A stretch of DNA of 56,199 nucleotides. Origin: Planktomarina sp. (GTDB lineage: Bacteria; Pseudomonadota; Alphaproteobacteria; Rhodobacterales; Rhodobacteraceae). A program made the position numbers and the translations under genes. Below the pieces are notes generated by a model. That model was not told the DNA's origin. It saw only the letters and a list, made by a program, of their open reading frames with translations, and did no database searches. The DNA is taken from the NCBI GenBank assembly GCA_017856985.1, contig JAFMEA010000008.1, forward strand, positions 1-56,199, in the 5' to 3' direction. Below are positions 20,604 through 29,371 of the stretch, piece after piece. Position 1 is the stretch's first letter. Each line of letters begins with the position of its first letter.

Positions 20604-21386
20604 ATGGCGTTAGCAAAAATAGTGTCTGATTTAGGAAGGTTTTTGATACAGGTTTTAGTATCTACTGGGAAAATTTCTATATTTGCTGGTCAGGCGCTTT
20701 CTTATATTTTTCGTCCACCTTTCTATCTACGCGAAATTATCTCAAATATATTTAATATTGGTTATCTATCCATGCCTGTAGTTGGCCTCACTGCTACTTT
20801 TACTGGTGCTGCATTGGCGTTGCAGATTTACTCAGGAGGTTCACGTTTTAATGCTACTGAAGTTGTTCCTCAAATAGTAGCAATTGGCATGGTAAGAGAA
20901 TTAGGTCCAGTTTTGGTCGGGCTAATGATTGCGGCACGCGTTACAAGCTCAATAGCAGCTGAACTTGCAACAATGAAGGTAACCGAACAAATAGATGCGC
21001 TCATCACACTTTCGACAAATCCAATGAAATATCTAGTTATGCCAAGGGTATTAGCAGGAATTATAACTGGTCCAATTTTGGTTCTTGTGGCTGATAGTCT
21101 TGGTGTTTTTGGTGGGTTTTTAGTTTCGACCCAAAGCCTTGGATTTAACCCTAACAGTTACATACTCAGTACGGTGCACTTCTTAACTGCTGCAGATATA
21201 TTGTCGTCTTTGGTAAAGGGAGCTTCTTTTGGCTTAATAGCCACACTAATGGGTTGTTATTTCGGGTTAAACTCTAACCACGGCGCTCAAGGCGTTGGAA
21301 GTGCTACTAAATCATCGGTACAAGCAGCTGCAGTGTTAATTCTAGCAATAAATTTTTCACTTACAGCATTATTATTTACTGTATGA
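20604..21386 (+). CDS. mlaE: MlaE-type ABC lipid transporter permease
   Basis: 260 aa with five or six hydrophobic helices. The MlaE core is clear: MPVVGLTATFTGAALALQ, the helix AIGMVRELGPVLVGLMIAAR, SSIAAELATMKVTEQIDAL (coupling helix), and PRVLAGIITGPIL. It forms the inner-membrane core of an ABC system that moves phospholipids between inner and outer membranes. It overlaps mlaF by 4 bp (ATGA), indicating translational coupling. No MlaD or MlaC gene is next to it. Confidence 0.93.
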   Translation: MALAKIVSDLGRFLIQVLVSTGKISIFAGQALSYIFRPPFYLREIISNIFNIGYLSMPVVGLTATFTGAALALQIYSGGSRFNATEVVPQIVAIGMVRELGPVLVGLMIAARVTSSIAAELATMKVTEQIDALITLSTNPMKYLVMPRVLAGIITGPILVLVADSLGVFGGFLVSTQSLGFNPNSYILSTVHFLTAADILSSLVKGASFGLIATLMGCYFGLNSNHGAQGVGSATKSSVQAAAVLILAINFSLTALLFTV

Positions 21387-22129
21387 TACATTTTAAAAAT
21401 ATAAAAAAATCGTTTGATAACAATCATGTATTGCGTGATATTAATTTAGACATAAACCGTGGCCAAAGCATGGCAATAATCGGCGGCTCAGGCACTGGAA
21501 AATCGGTACTGATTAAAACTGTACTCGGTCTAATCAAGCCCGATAGCGGCACAATAATTGTTGATGGGGTCGATGTTAACCAAACCGCACATGATCAGTT
21601 TCTGGAGCGTTTTGGGATGCTGTTCCAAGGCGGTGCGTTATTTGACTCGTTACCCGTATGGAAAAACATAGCATTTCGATTGCAGCGTGGTAGCCAAAAG
21701 CGACCAAAAGACGAAGCCCGGGAGATTTCTATAAAAAAGTTACGTCGCGTTGGCTTAGGTCCAGAAATTGCGGATAAGTATCCAGCAGAGTTGTCGGGTG
21801 GTATGCAAAAAAGAGTTAGTTTGGCCCGTGCAATTGCTACAGACCCTGAAATTATATTTTTTGATGAACCAACCACTGGGCTAGATCCCATTATGTCCAG
21901 CGTAATAAATGAATTAATAAGAGAAATAGTAGTGGAACTAGGCGTCACAGCAATGACGATAACGCATGACATGACCTCCGTAATGGCGATAGCCGACCAA
22001 GTAGCAATGCTGCATGACGGTAAAATTCAATGGTGTGGATCACGCTCCAACCTTAAAGACAGTGGGAACTCCTACGTAAACCAATTTATTCATGGGATTG
22101 CAAAGGGGCCCATCAAAACACTCCGATAG
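21383..22129 (+). CDS. mlaF: MlaF-type ABC transporter ATP-binding protein
   Basis: 248 aa ATPase partner of MlaE. Walker A GGSGTGKSVLIKTVLGLI, Q-loop MLFQGGALFDSLPVWKN (the phrase typical of MlaF), signature LSGGMQKRVSLARAIA, Walker B IIFFDEPTTGLDP, and the H-loop TITHDM. It is coupled to mlaE by a 4-bp overlap. The usual periplasmic-side partners (MlaD, MlaB, MlaC) must be elsewhere or absent. Confidence 0.94.
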   Translation: MIHFKNIKKSFDNNHVLRDINLDINRGQSMAIIGGSGTGKSVLIKTVLGLIKPDSGTIIVDGVDVNQTAHDQFLERFGMLFQGGALFDSLPVWKNIAFRLQRGSQKRPKDEAREISIKKLRRVGLGPEIADKYPAELSGGMQKRVSLARAIATDPEIIFFDEPTTGLDPIMSSVINELIREIVVELGVTAMTITHDMTSVMAIADQVAMLHDGKIQWCGSRSNLKDSGNSYVNQFIHGIAKGPIKTLR

Positions 22130-22251
22130 TAAACTTGATTGGACTAGAGAACGCACATAAATATAAAAATACAAAATTCATTTCATCATGGATCCTCAGT
22201 GGGTTAAAATTGGTATAAAAATATTTTTAATAAGAAGGTATAGGGCCATTA

Positions 22252-23610
22252 ATGCCAAAACTTACATACTCATGTACAAAATGTGGCACTGGACATAGCA
22301 AATGGTCCGGCCAATGCGACAGCTGTGGATCATGGAATACCCTAACTGACGAAGGACCCCTAGCTAGCGGACCAAGCAAAACGCTTGGGGGTAAAAGGGG
22401 CAACCTTATCACTTTGACCGATTTGGCGACAAAAGAAACCCCACCAGCACGAACAAAATCCGGTGTAGCAGAACTGGACCGAGTCCTTGGGGGTGGTTTA
22501 GTCGATGCCAGCGCAGTGTTAGTGGGAGGTGATCCAGGCATTGGTAAATCAACATTACTTTTACAAGCTGCCGCTCGGTTTGCCCGAAATGGTCTAAAGG
22601 TTATTTATATTTCCGGTGAAGAGTCTACTGCACAAGTTCGAATGCGTGCAGAACGATTAGGCCTCACTAACAGCCCAGTAATTCTAGCAGCAGAAACTAA
22701 TCTTCGGAACATTCTTACGACTTTAGATCACGAAAAACCAAATCTCGTTATAATAGACTCAATACAAACAATGTGGGCAGACCACATAGAAGCAGCCCCA
22801 GGATCTGTTAGCCAGGTCCGCTCTTCAGCACACGAGCTCACAAGTTATGCAAAACGCAGGGGTGTCGCCGTAATAATGGTAGGACACGTGACTAAAGATG
22901 GCCAAATTGCTGGCCCCCGAGTGGTTGAGCATATGGTCGATACAGTTTTGTACTTTGAAGGGGAACGAAATCACCAATTTAGACTACTTAGAGCCGTAAA
23001 AAATCGTTTCGGCCCTGGAGATGAAATAGGTGTCTTTGAAATGACCGGTAAAGGGCTTGTTGAAGTGAAAAATCCCTCTGCGTTATTCCTAGCCGAACGT
23101 AGGGAACCTACGCCTGGAGCTGCAGTCTTTGCAGGTATAGAGGGAACCCGGCCGGTTCTTTGCGAGTTTCAAGCATTGGTGGCACCATCACCGCACGGCC
23201 AACCGCGTCGAAGCGTAGTTGGCTGGGACAATCAACGCCTGGCAATGATTTTAGCAGTTTTAGAAGCACGCTGTGGTATTCCATTTTCTGGACTAGATGT
23301 TTATATGAATGTCGCCGGTGGTATGCGTGTTACTGAACCAGCCGCGGATCTTGCTGTTGCCGCGGCGTTAATTTCAGCTCGTGAAAATTTACCGCTCCCA
23401 ACGGATACCGTAATATTTGGTGAAATTTCTCTTTCAGCAGCATTGCGTCCCGTATCTCAATCTGAAAGTAGGTTGAAAGAGGCGCAAAAGCTTGGTTTTT
23501 GTAAAGCAATAACTCCTAATTCGAAAAAAAATGGGGAGGTAGATGGTATGACAGTGTTAGAAAAGGCAAACTTAGCTGATTTTATTGAGGAATTATTTGG
23601 TATAAGCTAA
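22252..23610 (+). CDS. radA: DNA repair protein RadA
   Basis: 452 aa. An N-terminal C4 zinc finger (CTKCG..C..C, residues 8-26) is followed by Walker A GGDPGIGKSTLLLQAA, the RadA-specific KNRFGPGDEIGVFEM motif, and a C-terminal Lon-protease-like domain (GLDVYMNVAGGMRVTEPAADLAVAAAL, here quoted in two parts: VAGGMRVTEP, AADLAVAAAL). It drives branch migration in recombination. AAGAAGG lies before the ATG. cvpA and purF follow in the same direction. Confidence 0.97.
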   Translation: MPKLTYSCTKCGTGHSKWSGQCDSCGSWNTLTDEGPLASGPSKTLGGKRGNLITLTDLATKETPPARTKSGVAELDRVLGGGLVDASAVLVGGDPGIGKSTLLLQAAARFARNGLKVIYISGEESTAQVRMRAERLGLTNSPVILAAETNLRNILTTLDHEKPNLVIIDSIQTMWADHIEAAPGSVSQVRSSAHELTSYAKRRGVAVIMVGHVTKDGQIAGPRVVEHMVDTVLYFEGERNHQFRLLRAVKNRFGPGDEIGVFEMTGKGLVEVKNPSALFLAERREPTPGAAVFAGIEGTRPVLCEFQALVAPSPHGQPRRSVVGWDNQRLAMILAVLEARCGIPFSGLDVYMNVAGGMRVTEPAADLAVAAALISARENLPLPTDTVIFGEISLSAALRPVSQSESRLKEAQKLGFCKAITPNSKKNGEVDGMTVLEKANLADFIEELFGIS

Positions 23611-23634
23611 TTTAATGCAAATGGGAGTTGGGTC

Positions 23635-24189
23635 TTGGATGGTTTCACAATAATAGACTTTGGCGTTATAGTTATTATTGCGGTATCTGCACTATTGGCA
23701 TTTTCGCGAGGAATAGTCAGGGAAGGTATGGCCATAGCGGGCTGGATTGCCGCAGCAATTCTAGCGTTTATTTTTGCTGATACGGCACAGCCTCTGGTAC
23801 GGCAAATTCCATACTTAGGGGATATTCTGGGAGATAGTTGTGAATTATTAATTTTGGCAAGCTTTGCAGTTATCTTTGCAATAGCCCTATTAATTGTATC
23901 GATATTCACACCATTGCTTTCCTCATTGGTACAAAAATCTATCTTAAGCGGTTTAGACAAAAACTTAGGCTTTATATTTGGTATTTGTCGTGGATTAGTA
24001 TTAGTTATAGCTGCCTTTTTTGTATATTTTACAGTTATGCCAAACCAAAAAGTTATCTCTATAGAAACGTCAAAATCTGCCACAATTTTTCAATACTACG
24101 CCGATGACTTTAAAAATCAAAATCCAGAGACAGCACTGGATTGGGTCCGTACCCAATATGATCATTTGATAAACGAATGCAGCAAATAA
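23635..24189 (+). CDS. cvpA: CvpA family membrane protein
   Basis: 184 aa with four hydrophobic helices. The pattern IIDFGVIVIIAVSALLAFSRG..REGMAIAGWIAA is the CvpA N-terminus, with RG and REG between helices 1 and 2. CvpA was found through colicin V production and is often linked to purF, as here. The start is a TTG at 23635 with GGGAG nine bases upstream; no ATG fits better. The C-terminal ~45 residues are soluble. Confidence 0.9.
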   Translation: MDGFTIIDFGVIVIIAVSALLAFSRGIVREGMAIAGWIAAAILAFIFADTAQPLVRQIPYLGDILGDSCELLILASFAVIFAIALLIVSIFTPLLSSLVQKSILSGLDKNLGFIFGICRGLVLVIAAFFVYFTVMPNQKVISIETSKSATIFQYYADDFKNQNPETALDWVRTQYDHLINECSK

Positions 24190-24367
24190 AACGCGATGAA
24201 GGGTAGCTCCTAACGTTTATTAAAAAAAGAGTTACATATTCTTACGCAATACGATCAAAGAGAAAAAAGCCTTGTAATGGAAGGTAACACTTAGTGTGGT
24301 ACAACGTAGTAAATTAAATAAATCGTCAATGATTGGAGCCTTCAACTTGACCCCGCAGCTTTCCCAG

Positions 24368-25816
24368 ATGCAAACGAACCCTTTTGACGATGATAAACTA
24401 CACGAAGAATGTGGCGTTTTCGGGGTTATAGGCACGCGGGACGCAGCAAATTTGACGACGTTAGGGTTACATGCCTTGCAGCACCGCGGTCAAGAAGCCG
24501 GCGGCATCGTGGCATATGACCAAGAAAATGGTTTTAATTCAGTTCGTCGTTTTGGCTATGTCCGCGATAATTTTACAGATCCCAAAGTAATTGAGCAACT
24601 TCCTGGTGATATAGCTATCGGGCATGTCCGCTATTCTACAGCAGGTTCAAAAGGCAATACAGCAATAAGAGATGTGCAACCTTTTTTTGGTGAGTTTGCA
24701 ATGGGTGGCGCCGCAATCGCCCACAATGGGAATATTACAAACGCCGTTGCGCTGCGAAAAGAATTAATCGAACGCGGCTCAATTTTTCAGTCATCATCAG
24801 ATAGTGAGTGTATTATCCATCTAATGGCTCGAAGTTTACAGCAAAATATTCCAGAACGCATGGAGGATGCCCTTCGACGCGTAGAGGGAGCTTTTTCAAT
24901 AGTTGCAATGACTGGAACAAAACTTATTGGGGTTCGAGATCCTTTAGGGGTCCGGCCCTTAGTTTTGGGAAAAGTGGGAGATGGTTGGACTTTAAGTTCT
25001 GAAACCTGCGCTTTAGACATAATTGGAGCTGAATTCATACGTGATATTAATCCTGGAGAGATGGTGGTTATTACTAATAAGGGTTTAGAGAGTAGCTACC
25101 CTTTTCGGCCCGCTCGCTCAAGGTTTTGTATATTTGAACATGTTTACTTCAGCCGTCCTGACAGCATTTTGGGTGGGCGTAGTGTTTATGAAACAAGAGA
25201 GGCAATAGGACGTGAGTTAGCAAAAGAGTCTCCCGTGGATGCTGACCTTGTGTGCCCTGTACCAGACAGCGGCACGCCAGCAGCAATTGGCTACTCACTT
25301 GAGTCAAACATTCCCTATGCCATGGGTATTATTCGCAACCAGTATATGGGTCGTACATTCATAGAACCAAGCGAACAGATCCGTAATATGGGTGTTCGCT
25401 TAAAGTTAAATGTAAATAGGGCATTAATTCGGGGAAAAAGAGTAATACTAGTGGACGATAGCGTAGTGCGCGGAACAACTTCCAGAAAAATTAAAGAGAT
25501 GATCTTAGACGCTGGAGCCGCTGAGGTACATTTTAGGATTGCAAGCCCACCGACGGCATGGCCATGCTTTTACGGAGTAGACACACCGCAACGTGAAAAA
25601 CTTCTAGCAGCAACTATGAGTGAGGAGGAAATGCGCCATCACTTAGCAGTTGATAGCCTAAAATTTATTTCTCTTGATGGACTTTATCGAGCGGTAAACG
25701 GTACAAATCGTAATAATTCTCAACCGCAATATTGCGACGCTTGTTTTAGCGGTGACTATCCAGTTATACCTTCAGATCAAATCACTAATGGATTTGAAAT
25801 TAAAGCTGCCGAATAG
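24368..25816 (+). CDS. purF: Amidophosphoribosyltransferase
   Basis: 482 aa. First committed step of purine synthesis: PRPP plus glutamine to phosphoribosylamine. The nucleophile Cys of the Ntn domain is in LHEECGVFGV after a ~14-residue propeptide. LHALQHRGQEAGGI follows, and the PRTase loop is VILVDDSVVRGTTSRK. Cys in RFCIFEHVYF, AWPCFYG and the CDAC pair near the C-terminus match the four [4Fe-4S] ligands of the B. subtilis-type enzyme. The start is chosen by likeness to relatives (MQTNPFDDDKL). An ATG at 24329 or a GTG at 24296 (with GGAAGG upstream) would lengthen the propeptide. Confidence 0.96.
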   Translation: MQTNPFDDDKLHEECGVFGVIGTRDAANLTTLGLHALQHRGQEAGGIVAYDQENGFNSVRRFGYVRDNFTDPKVIEQLPGDIAIGHVRYSTAGSKGNTAIRDVQPFFGEFAMGGAAIAHNGNITNAVALRKELIERGSIFQSSSDSECIIHLMARSLQQNIPERMEDALRRVEGAFSIVAMTGTKLIGVRDPLGVRPLVLGKVGDGWTLSSETCALDIIGAEFIRDINPGEMVVITNKGLESSYPFRPARSRFCIFEHVYFSRPDSILGGRSVYETREAIGRELAKESPVDADLVCPVPDSGTPAAIGYSLESNIPYAMGIIRNQYMGRTFIEPSEQIRNMGVRLKLNVNRALIRGKRVILVDDSVVRGTTSRKIKEMILDAGAAEVHFRIASPPTAWPCFYGVDTPQREKLLAATMSEEEMRHHLAVDSLKFISLDGLYRAVNGTNRNNSQPQYCDACFSGDYPVIPSDQITNGFEIKAAE

Positions 25817-25869
25817 AGCAGAACGCTTTAACTCTAAAATATCAAAAATGTTTTAATTATTTTATTAAG

Positions 25870-25891
25870 AGGTTTTTCTGACCGAAAACCT
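25870..25891. terminator. Hairpin between convergent purF and P450
   Basis: AGGTTTT (25870-25876) pairs with AAAACCT (25885-25891) around an 8-nt loop in the 105-bp gap between two converging genes. The flanks are AT-rich on both sides but without a pure T-run, so it is a weak bidirectional terminator candidate. Confidence 0.35.
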
Positions 25892-25921
25892 AATAATTTA
25901 AATGTTCAAATTACGCCTCTA

Positions 25922-27070
25922 TTACAGCCCACTCATCACATTAACTGCAAGAGGCCCTCGAAAAGCCCACCCGCCCCACTCCACGGGCACAGTTAATTTC
26001 ATCGCAGGAAATGCCGTAAAAAGTTTAGGAAGTGCCACTCCGGCTATCAAGGCTTTACTGGCGGCGGCTCCCGCACAAAAATGCGGTCCAGCGCCAAATG
26101 GAATAGCCAGTCCAGTTTTCCTGTGAACATTATATATACCAGGATCATCAAATACTGATGGGTCACGATTGGCAGCGCCATACATCAAAAACACCCTATC
26201 ATTTTTTTTAAAATTATATCCAAGTATACTACAATCACGCGTCATTTGCCTCGGGCTCATGCCAATGGGAGACATCCAACGTAAATATTCCATAAATGCT
26301 TGATTCCATTCCTTTGTTTTTAAAATATGCGAAAATGCTAATGGATGCATCAACAGGGCAGCAGCAGTACCGGCTATTGCATCTCGCGGTTCATTTTGAC
26401 CCCCAGAGATCACTAATTTAACATTAGCTTTAATATTATAAGTCGGCTGACCAGCCTGTATTAGAACTGAAAGAACTGAATTATCTGGATTTTTCTTCAC
26501 TTCAGGGATCATTAAGTCAATATGGCGTTCTATAACCTTTGTCGCTGAATTACAGGCAGCCTCAACTGATGGATCTCCTTTGTAATTTGCACAGCCGTCA
26601 ATCATCGCCTGGCTTACCTGATCCATTTCAGAGGCAGCCATTTGACGTAAACCAGTCATTGCCGACAAAGCAGCCCCAGATACCGGCAACGCGAAGTCTT
26701 TTACCAAATCAAAGCTCTTATATTTTCTTAATTTATTGATAATTTTATCTGTTATAGTTTCAAATTCTGATTGCCAGACATTAACCACCGTGCGCGGGCT
26801 CAAACTTGGAAAAATCTGTTGCCGCTCTAAAGTATGCGCTGCGCCATCCTTACGCATCATATTCTCCCCCATCAGACGGGTCATTAGGCCTAATGGCTGG
26901 CGAGAAGATAATAAGTCGATCCGTTTTTCTTGCGTAAATACATCAATGCGCCGAGTGATAAGAGCTGCGTCAAGCTGGGGCACAAATACCACGGGTGCCA
27001 GGGCTTGTATTTTCTCTAAACATGGATAGGGATCGTGCCAAAATTTATTAAGATTAATTTGAAATTCCAT
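25922..27070 (-). CDS. Cytochrome P450
   Basis: 382 aa. The heme-binding loop is IPFGAGPHFCAGAAASK with the Cys thiolate at about residue 332. The ExxR of the K-helix is in FMEYLRWMSP. The I-helix reads LVISGGQNEPRDAIAGT, so the usual acid-Thr oxygen-activation pair is replaced by an N-E-P-R-D arrangement. No membrane anchor is visible, so it is a soluble bacterial P450 needing a ferredoxin and reductase that are not next to it. The substrate is unknown. An SDR gene diverges from it. Confidence 0.93.
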   Translation of the reverse strand: MEFQINLNKFWHDPYPCLEKIQALAPVVFVPQLDAALITRRIDVFTQEKRIDLLSSRQPLGLMTRLMGENMMRKDGAAHTLERQQIFPSLSPRTVVNVWQSEFETITDKIINKLRKYKSFDLVKDFALPVSGAALSAMTGLRQMAASEMDQVSQAMIDGCANYKGDPSVEAACNSATKVIERHIDLMIPEVKKNPDNSVLSVLIQAGQPTYNIKANVKLVISGGQNEPRDAIAGTAAALLMHPLAFSHILKTKEWNQAFMEYLRWMSPIGMSPRQMTRDCSILGYNFKKNDRVFLMYGAANRDPSVFDDPGIYNVHRKTGLAIPFGAGPHFCAGAAASKALIAGVALPKLFTAFPAMKLTVPVEWGGWAFRGPLAVNVMSGL

Positions 27071-27152
27071 AGGTATAACACATCATTACTATTATGTTTT
27101 GACAAGTGCCTACCTCTTGACCATCGTGAAGTTTGAACGCAGTACCTTCCTC

Positions 27153-27797
27153 ATGGTTTATCCGATACTAATTACTGGCGCGTCACGCGGCTTAGGCAAA
27201 TCCCTCGCCATCGAACTCTCAAAAAAATTTCACGTTATCGCCGTGGCACGAACTACTGGTGGTTTGGAGGCGCTGGATGATCAAATCAAAAGGAAAGGGG
27301 GCAAAGCAACGCTAGCTCCAATTGACTTGACTGATATAAATGCCGTCCGCCACTTATGCAAAATGATATATGACAGGTGGGGCGGTCTACACCTCTGGGC
27401 GCATTGCGCCATTCACGCAGCGCCCTTGGCGCCTGCAAATTTTATTGCTGAGCGGGATTGGGAAAAATCTATAAAACTAAATATTACATCAACTGGATTT
27501 TTGATCACAAATTTAGCTCCACTATTGGGTCAAGCGGGCACAGCACTTTTCTTTGAAGACAAGTTTTCTGGTCAGAAATTTTTTGGAAGCTATGGCTCCA
27601 CAAAAGCTGCACAAATCCTTTTGGCAACAAGCTGGCAGAACGAAACCGTGAACACTGGTCCAAAAATAAAAATACTGAGCCCTGCCCCAATGCCAACTGC
27701 GACCCGAGGACGGTTTTTTCCTGGTGAGGATCGAGAAGCTTTATCCAGTTGTGAGGTTGAAGCAAAGTGCATCGTCAGCGAACTTGGTTTTAAGTAA
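27153..27797 (+). CDS. Short-chain dehydrogenase/reductase
   Basis: 214 aa. NAD(P)-binding motif ITGASRGLGKSLAIELS, acidic DLTD after beta4, and an active-site YGSTK (YxxxK). The central segment is unusual: the expected NAG motif reads HCAIHAAPLAP, and the catalytic Ser position lies in a FFEDKFSG stretch without an obvious Ser-Ser. It is short for a classical SDR, with a brief C-terminus. I start it at the ATG at 27153; the frame reads back to a TTG at 27099 that would sit in the divergent promoter with the P450. The substrate is unknown. Confidence 0.75.
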   Translation: MVYPILITGASRGLGKSLAIELSKKFHVIAVARTTGGLEALDDQIKRKGGKATLAPIDLTDINAVRHLCKMIYDRWGGLHLWAHCAIHAAPLAPANFIAERDWEKSIKLNITSTGFLITNLAPLLGQAGTALFFEDKFSGQKFFGSYGSTKAAQILLATSWQNETVNTGPKIKILSPAPMPTATRGRFFPGEDREALSSCEVEAKCIVSELGFK

Positions 27798-27889
27798 ATG
27801 GTAACAAAAATTCATTAAATTCGTAATTTAACTCTATAAGGTACCAAAGTAGCCTTGCTCGTCTTGCTGCAACAATCTAACCAATAACT

Positions 27890-28672
27890 ATGCGTATATT
27901 AATTACCAATGATGATGGGATCACGGCTCCTGGTCTTGCGGTCCTAAATGAAGTGGCGCTTGAAATAGCCGGACCTCAAGGCGAAGTATGGACAGTGGCA
28001 CCACATTCTGAACAATCCGGTGTTGGACACTGTATTTCTTATACCAAACCAGTTTTAGTTCATGAACATGGATTAAATAATTATTCTATAGAAGGGACGC
28101 CAGCAGATTGTATTTTAGCGGGTCTTTATGATTTAATGCCAAAAACGCCTGATTTGATATTATCAGGGATAAATAAGGGTAACAATTCCGCAGAGAATAC
28201 CCTCTATTCTGGGACAATTGGTGCTGCAATAGAGGGTGCGTTAGCAGGCATTCCCGCAATAGCATTGTCACAATTTTATGGGCCGGAGAATACCAACCTA
28301 AAAGATACCTTCGAGTCCAGTAGAGCTAACGGTGCCGCGGCCATTAATGCTTGTTTGAAAAATGGCTTCAAACGCGCTCAGGATTACGCACTATTTTATA
28401 ATATCAACTTTCCTCCCGTTCCAGCGGCTAAGGTTTTAGGCATGAAATCTGTATCTCAAGGGTATCGTGGCGATGGCGCTTTTAATGCCCAAGCAAGAAA
28501 GTCTCCAAACGGTCGTAAATTTTTATTTATGCAAGGCCAGTCTCAGCAGGTGCCAACACAGGCTGGCACTGATGCCGCAGCAAACCTGGCTGGGTTTATC
28601 TCAATAACACCAATGAGAGCAGACCTAACAGCTCATGATCAACTAGCCAATCTAGCAAAAGTCTTAGGTTAA
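27890..28672 (+). CDS. surE: 5'/3'-nucleotidase SurE
   Basis: 260 aa. The metal site is formed by ITNDDGITAPGL at the N-terminus, Ser in SEQSGVGHCIS and Asn in SGINKGNNSAENTLYSGTIGAA (quoted part: SGINKGNNSAEN). It dephosphorylates nucleoside monophosphates and is linked to stationary-phase survival. pcm starts 3 bp after its stop, the classic surE-pcm pair. Confidence 0.97.
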   Translation: MRILITNDDGITAPGLAVLNEVALEIAGPQGEVWTVAPHSEQSGVGHCISYTKPVLVHEHGLNNYSIEGTPADCILAGLYDLMPKTPDLILSGINKGNNSAENTLYSGTIGAAIEGALAGIPAIALSQFYGPENTNLKDTFESSRANGAAAINACLKNGFKRAQDYALFYNINFPPVPAAKVLGMKSVSQGYRGDGAFNAQARKSPNGRKFLFMQGQSQQVPTQAGTDAAANLAGFISITPMRADLTAHDQLANLAKVLG

Positions 28673-28675
28673 CTG

Positions 28676-29323
28676 ATGATCAGTTCAGCCGAACAAAAAA
28701 TGCAATTTTTATTTTCCTTAAGATCATGCGGAGTAACTAACAAACGTGTACTCACAGCGATGGAAAATATCGATCGTAAAAACTATATTAGCGATACCTT
28801 TGCAGATCAAGCTTACGAAGATACGCCACTTCCTATTGGCTGTGGTCAAACTATTTCTCAGCCCTCAATCGTAGCTATAATGACTGAAGCACTTAACGTG
28901 CAGGCACGTGATAAAGTTTTAGAAATAGGCACTGGTTCAGGCTATCAGGCGGCTATTTTAAGCCAATTAGCTCGGCGGGTGTACACTGTCGACCGTCACA
29001 GCCAACTGACAATAGCAGCTCGAAAAGTATTTGAGAACCAAGATATACCCAACATTACTGCATTCACAGCTGATGGCAGCCAGGGATTACCTGACCAAGA
29101 GCCCTTTGATCGCATAATAGTTACCGCAGCAAGTGAAGACACACCAAGCACGTTACTAGCCCAATTACGCCCTGGCGGCGTTATGGTGCTGCCAGTTGGC
29201 CAATCTGATACAATGCAAACATTAGTCAAAATAAAAAAAACAGACCAAGGTTTAGAGCACCAAGAACTGCGAACAGTGCGATTTGTGCCTCTTATCGAGG
29301 GTCTTGGAAGAACGTATGGTTAG
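28676..29323 (+). CDS. pcm: Protein-L-isoaspartate O-methyltransferase
   Basis: 215 aa. It repairs isoaspartyl residues using S-adenosylmethionine. [19 protein letters not shown] is the substrate segment, [15 protein letters not shown] the SAM motif I, VYTVDR motif II-like, and FDRIIVTAA plus [12 protein letters not shown] close the fold. It follows surE by 3 bp and precedes the NlpD-like gene by 48 bp, probably one operon. Confidence 0.96.
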   Translation: MISSAEQKMQFLFSLRSCGVTNKRVLTAMENIDRKNYISDTFADQAYEDTPLPIGCGQTISQPSIVAIMTEALNVQARDKVLEIGTGSGYQAAILSQLARRVYTVDRHSQLTIAARKVFENQDIPNITAFTADGSQGLPDQEPFDRIIVTAASEDTPSTLLAQLRPGGVMVLPVGQSDTMQTLVKIKKTDQGLEHQELRTVRFVPLIEGLGRTYG

Positions 29324-29371
29324 GGTATATAGATTTAAATTCTAGAAGAGTAATGAAAAAGAGACAACTAA

